From Verrucomicrobiaceae bacterium (lineage in GTDB: Bacteria; Verrucomicrobiota; Verrucomicrobiia; Verrucomicrobiales; Verrucomicrobiaceae), in contig CANHTV010000128.1 of assembly GCA_947463285.1 (NCBI GenBank), positions 1 through 8,774 on the forward strand: DNA of 8,774 nt, in the 5' to 3' direction. The notes under the pieces were generated by a model. It was not told the DNA's origin and did not search any database. It was given only the letters and a program-made list of their open reading frames with translations. Shown one piece after another: positions 5,999 to 8,774 of this stretch. Every line of letters begins with the position of its first letter. The stretch's first letter is position 1. The translations under genes and the position numbers were made by a program.

Positions 5999-7306
5999 TT
6001 ATTTCGCCTGAATCTTAATCAGCTGCTTTTGCGTGCGGATATAGAGCGCCCCATCTGCCATGGCCGGTGATGCGGTCATCGGATCGGTCATTGGGTTTTT
6101 TGCCAGAAGCTCAAATCTGTCCGCAGCTTTGATGACATGTACGTCTCCGCGATCATTGCAGAAATAAAGTCGCTCGCCCACTGCAATTGGTGAAGGCAGA
6201 TGCTGGCCAGGAAAACGATCCTCCCAAAGATCCTCTCCTGTCTTCGGATTCATGCAGGTCACGATGCCACCACGCGTGGTCTGAAAAAGCAGGCCTTTCA
6301 CCAACACCGGGCAGGACTCGCTGGCATTGCGTTTTTCACGATCCCAAAGCGTGTGACTCTCAGTGATGTCACCCTGCATCTTGTCATCAATACGGATTCC
6401 CAATGTATGTGCGCGCTCAGAGCCGGTGTTAAGAATCAAGACTCCCTCATGCACGAGTGGGCGGATGGCGGCATTGAAGCCCCCATGTCGGACCGTCCAA
6501 ACTTCCTTGCCCGTGCTCACATCATAGCCAAAGGCTGCACGCGACCCAACCGAAACCAGTGTCTCTTTTCCGGCTAGCGCGAAAACGCTGGGGGTGTGAT
6601 AGGCCTTGCGCATGTCACCATCACGCGTGGGTTTGCCTTCCTTGTCGAGATCGCCGTAATCTGTGCTGCGCGCCGTTTTCCAGACCGTTTCGCCTGTGAC
6701 CTTGTTCAGTGCAGTGACGAACTGTTCGTTAATCCCATCAAAGGTCAGAATAAGCAGATCACCATGAATGGCGGGCGACGATCCTGGGCCACGGTAGTGA
6801 CGCACATTGATATCGCGACGCTGCCAGATGACCGAGCCTGTTTTAGGGTCCAGTCGCGCTGTTCCATAAGTGCCGAAATGCACATACAAAGCATCCGCCT
6901 CAAGCACTGGGGACGGCGCGGCATAGTTATTCAGCGGATTGCCCAGCTCTTCCGGTGTCGTGTTTTCAAAAAGCAGGATGTGATGCACGATCTTGCCCGT
7001 GTGGCGGTCGATGCCATAAACAAACTGCTTCTTACCATCAGTAGTGGCTGAGGTGAACCAGATACGATCTCCGCCGATCACCGGGCTGCTATGTCCCACA
7101 TCTTCAAGATCAGTTTTCCATACAATATTGTCTCCCGTCTCAGCATTCCAAGTCAGTGGAATCCGTGCTGCTTCGGACGCCGGAGCCACGCCATCCAAGG
7201 TGGGGCCGCATTTATCCGGCCAAAAAAGCGGCTGGGTGGCTACCTCCGCTTGAAGGCACAAGGAGGAAAGTGTGAGTAAAAAAGCTGGGTGCAGTAGATG
7301 AGACAT
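5999..7306 (-). CDS. Exported PQQ-like beta-propeller repeat protein
   Basis: A 435-residue predicted periplasmic or outer-envelope protein built of PQQ-like (BamB-type) beta-propeller blades. A signal peptide MSHLLHPAFLLTLSSLCLQA is followed at once by mature sequence. Blade signatures recur: NIVWKTDL, GHSSPVIGGDRIWF, TGKIV, APSPVLEADALYV, GSVIWQRRD, GSSPAIHGDLLIL, TGETVWKT, HTPSVFALAGKETLV, TGKEVWTV, TGEDLWED and LPSPIAVGERLYF, giving roughly seven blades. Such proteins are abundant in Planctomycetes and Verrucomicrobia; they often lack a bound PQQ cofactor and their substrates are unknown. I chose ATG 7306 because the signal peptide follows it directly; the frame extends to a TTG at 7375, but the added 23 residues are basic and would bury the signal. 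No Shine-Dalgarno is visible. It stands alone, between the 107-residue gene and the sulfatase relic. An enzymatic role is not supported. Confidence 0.9.
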   Translation of the reverse strand: MSHLLHPAFLLTLSSLCLQAEVATQPLFWPDKCGPTLDGVAPASEAARIPLTWNAETGDNIVWKTDLEDVGHSSPVIGGDRIWFTSATTDGKKQFVYGIDRHTGKIVHHILLFENTTPEELGNPLNNYAAPSPVLEADALYVHFGTYGTARLDPKTGSVIWQRRDINVRHYRGPGSSPAIHGDLLILTFDGINEQFVTALNKVTGETVWKTARSTDYGDLDKEGKPTRDGDMRKAYHTPSVFALAGKETLVSVGSRAAFGYDVSTGKEVWTVRHGGFNAAIRPLVHEGVLILNTGSERAHTLGIRIDDKMQGDITESHTLWDREKRNASESCPVLVKGLLFQTTRGGIVTCMNPKTGEDLWEDRFPGQHLPSPIAVGERLYFCNDRGDVHVIKAADRFELLAKNPMTDPMTASPAMADGALYIRTQKQLIKIQAK

Positions 7307-7430
7307 GTGAACGTAAGTCACGAAATCCAAAGTCAGCTTCTTTCTTTTTGATTTGTTGGAAGATATCATCCTCAAACTGGTTCGTCTCCATGGATTGAGC
7401 TAAAGTAAATGGCGTGCGGCTCATGCCGGG

Positions 7431-7850
7431 TCACTTCGCCTTCTTGTTGCCCTTTTAGGGCTTCTTGGCTGCTTTGCGATCCGGATCGCCGTTCTAGCGC
7501 TCATCCTCCCAACGCGGAGGCTGCATGCTGGTGTTCCATTTTCGAAAAGAGCGGTCAACTCGGCTTTCTTTGTGGAATTCTTGTTCTGAGGTCCTTTTGC
7601 TCGCAGGCCGCCAGCGCCGTTTGCTGCACATCGAGCTGAATCACGGGATCATTCACCACACGATTGCCGGGGATCGTGCTTTTCCACTGCGCCATCCAAG
7701 TCACGCGGATGCCAGCTTCCCACACGAACCCTTTGGAGCCACGAAGCCCCGACTCGCTCCGCGAGCGCATGCGTACCGCCGTTGTCGCTAATGCAGAAGA
7801 TCTTTTGCATGGTGGCGCGGTGAATGATGACGAGCGTGCCTTCTCTCCAG
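7431..7850 (-). pseudogene. Degraded C-terminal remnant of a sulfatase (arylsulfatase family)
   Basis: Pieces of a type I sulfatase C-terminal region can be read in different minus-strand frames. From high to low coordinate: EGTLVII, then FCISDNGGTHALAERV (the family's 'hydrophobic-SDNGG' metal-site segment) in one frame; after a frameshift, GLRGSKGFVWEAGIRV, then MAQWKSTIPG and PVIQLDVQQTALAA, matching the usual 'LRGGKGTTWEGGIRVP ... PTALAAAG'. A third frame gives AELTALFE, and after a further frameshift in an A-run, WNTSMQPPRWEDER, a typical sulfatase C-terminus, followed by in-frame TAG and TAA and a final TGA at 7433-7431. About 100 residues between TALAA and AELTALFE are missing, and the N-terminal part with the CxPSR formylglycine motif is absent. 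A stretch reading HRATMQKI interrupts the SDNGG strand. The gene cannot make an active enzyme. It lies downstream of the FAD-dependent oxidoreductase, a common neighbour of sulfatases. Confidence 0.82.
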
Positions 7851-7872
7851 GAAGTTGACCGCGTTTTCGAAA
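7539..7872. repeat. Inverted repeat of about 20 bp flanking the sulfatase core fragment
   Basis: The minus strand read from 7560 down to 7539 begins AGTTGACCGC, then TC, then TTTTCGAAA. The plus strand from 7853 to 7872 reads AGTTGACCGC, then G, then TTTTCGAAA. Nineteen bases match around one mismatch and one indel. The copies are in opposite orientation, 292 bp apart, and enclose the middle part of the sulfatase remnant. The left copy is sulfatase coding sequence (ELTALFE); the right lies at the junction with the FAD gene. Confidence 0.6.
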
Positions 7873-7877
7873 CGCGG
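7859..7877. other. Perfect 8-bp hairpin just downstream of the oxidoreductase gene
   Basis: CCGCGTTT (7859-7866) and AAACGCGG (7870-7877) pair perfectly around a 3-nt loop, beginning 3 nt after the oxidoreductase stop on the minus strand. No T-tract follows (TCAACTTCC), so it is not a classical terminator, though it could stabilise the 3' end. It overlaps the right copy of the inverted repeat and marks the junction with the sulfatase relic. Confidence 0.5.
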
Positions 7878-7880
7878 CCG

Positions 7881-8774
7881 CTAAACAGGGCGCTCCAATT
7901 TTTGCTTCACCGCCACGAGCTTCTCTTTCATTGCCGCATACGAGACTTGCTGCACGGGCACCTTCTCCGTCACCGCCATCGACGCAGCGATTCCAGCGGA
8001 CTCGCCGAGGATCATCCAGACGGGTTCCATGCGGATGGAGGTCATGGCGATGTGGCTGGCGGAGACGCAGACGGGCACGAGCAGATTCGTGCACTCGCTC
8101 GGCTTCGGCGTGATGGCGCGATACGGGATCTTGTAGATGCCTTCGTGCTGGTCATCGAGGTAGAGCATGGAGAACTCGCCGCCATAGAGTGCCACTTTGC
8201 CTTCGTGGACGTAGGTCGCATACGGCCAGTCATCCACGCCGTAGGAGGCGAGGCCGATGCTGTCCGCGGGATCGGTGGTGCCTTCGAGGTCTTTTTGAGT
8301 CACGACATAGTCGGACTTCATGCGGCGGGCCTCGCGCACATAGAGTTGGTGAGGCCAGCCCTGCGTGTCGTCGAAAATGCCGCGTTGAAAGCCGAGCTCG
8401 GTGGCGAGTTGCTTGAACTTGTCCGGCACGCAGTCATCGGTGCGCAGGAAGTGCGTCATGCCGCGCATGAACTCCTGGTCCGCTTTCCAAATGCGGGCGC
8501 GAGTCACGTAGTCGCCATCGGGATACGCGGCGTTGCTGCCGTAGTTCGTCGGCGCGAGCAAAGCGCGGGCGAGATTGCCAGCACCCATGGAGTGAATGCG
8601 TCCGCCTGCTTCTTCAAAGAAGCCGAGCTTGCCCTTCATGCGGCGTCCCACGTCGATGCCGGCCTTGTTCTTGAAGCCGCGACGATAGAGCTCCCACTGC
8701 TTCGGGTCGTAATGCTCCGGCGGGTCGATGGGGATGCGATCCGCGTCTTTGCTGAACTTCCAGCGGAAGCCGTA
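7881..8774 (-). CDS. FAD-dependent oxidoreductase (FAD_oxidored family), C-terminal part
   Basis: The last 297 residues of a FAD_oxidored-type protein; the frame is open to the window edge (first visible residues YGFRWKFSKD), so the N-terminal Rossmann FAD-binding motif and the start are out of view. Family features include YVREARRMKSDYVVTQKD (145-162 of the visible part), IPYRAITPKPSECTNLLVPV and SASHIAMTSIRMEPVWMILG, ending in GESAGIAASMAV, the C-terminal flavin-contacting region. Members are frequently annotated as 'xanthan lyase' or simply FAD-dependent oxidoreductase, and in Planctomycetes and Verrucomicrobia they sit among sulfatases and carbohydrate genes; the actual reaction is not established. 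Third codon positions look richer in G and C than in the genes to the left. The product ends LERPV with TAG at 7883-7881. Nothing in the visible part suggests damage. Confidence 0.88.
   Translation of the reverse strand, partial: YGFRWKFSKDADRIPIDPPEHYDPKQWELYRRGFKNKAGIDVGRRMKGKLGFFEEAGGRIHSMGAGNLARALLAPTNYGSNAAYPDGDYVTRARIWKADQEFMRGMTHFLRTDDCVPDKFKQLATELGFQRGIFDDTQGWPHQLYVREARRMKSDYVVTQKDLEGTTDPADSIGLASYGVDDWPYATYVHEGKVALYGGEFSMLYLDDQHEGIYKIPYRAITPKPSECTNLLVPVCVSASHIAMTSIRMEPVWMILGESAGIAASMAVTEKVPVQQVSYAAMKEKLVAVKQKLERPV

Noticed and set aside
7539..7872. A MITE or insertion sequence defined by the inverted repeat
   Set aside because: There is no target-site duplication or transposase, and the left repeat is part of the sulfatase coding sequence itself.
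7555..8094. A 179-codon minus-strand frame as a real gene
   Set aside because: Its first half is out of frame with the oxidoreductase gene it overlaps, and its second half is a sulfatase fragment. It is an accidental joining of a shadow and a pseudogene piece.

Overview
The window looks like a chromosomal piece of a Gram-negative bacterium of the Verrucomicrobia/Planctomycetes kind, possibly near Prosthecobacter or Verrucomicrobium. This is inferred from the gene mix: a secreted PQQ-like beta-propeller protein, a FAD_oxidored-type oxidoreductase of the sort often labelled xanthan lyase, a sulfatase remnant, a MoxR ATPase with an ABC-2-type ATPase, and a general lack of Shine-Dalgarno sites. 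No rRNA, tRNA, CRISPR array, insertion sequence or phage gene was seen. All genes but one lie on the minus strand.

Layout by increasing coordinate. (1) 29-3887, minus strand: a tight three-gene operon transcribed from high to low coordinates. It encodes a MoxR-type AAA+ ATPase, a 603-residue exported and membrane-anchored protein of unknown function with a glutamine-amidotransferase-like segment, and an ABC-2-type ATPase. The first two genes overlap by ATGA and the next two are 5 nt apart. A permease gene would be expected just beyond base 1. (2) 3888-3990: a divergent intergenic region with a 16-bp near-perfect dyad. (3) 3991-4473, plus strand: a Fur-superfamily regulator with a natural-looking run of six histidines at its N-terminus. 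(4) 4474-5193, minus strand: a Dabb-domain protein and, upstream of it, a complete nuoA with no other complex I gene beside it. The stop codons of the Fur and Dabb genes abut in the palindrome TGATCA. (5) 5194-5506: non-coding, with a probable nuoA promoter, an imperfect short direct repeat and a strong terminator hairpin. (6) 5507-5830, minus strand: a small basic protein of unknown function that may be a winged helix. (7) 5999-7306, minus strand: an exported PQQ-like beta-propeller protein. (8) 7431-7850, minus strand: a sulfatase pseudogene keeping only C-terminal pieces, with frameshifts, stops and internal loss. Its core is flanked by an approximately 20-bp inverted repeat. (9) 7881-8774, minus strand: the C-terminal 297 residues of a FAD-dependent oxidoreductase whose start lies beyond the window.

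How the parts may work together (inference). The MoxR ATPase, the exported membrane protein and the ABC ATPase probably act as one envelope system, with MoxR as a chaperone-like remodeller and the ABC ATPase driving an unseen permease. The Fur-like protein is divergent from moxR and could control it through the shared intergenic region. The right end looks like a polysaccharide- or organosulfate-degradation locus, a common pairing of sulfatase and FAD_oxidored genes, in which the sulfatase is decaying. I did not find a clear new defence or mobile system. The items most worth a second look are the MoxR/ABC operon with its unclassified middle protein, the His6 Fur, and the inverted repeat around the sulfatase relic.
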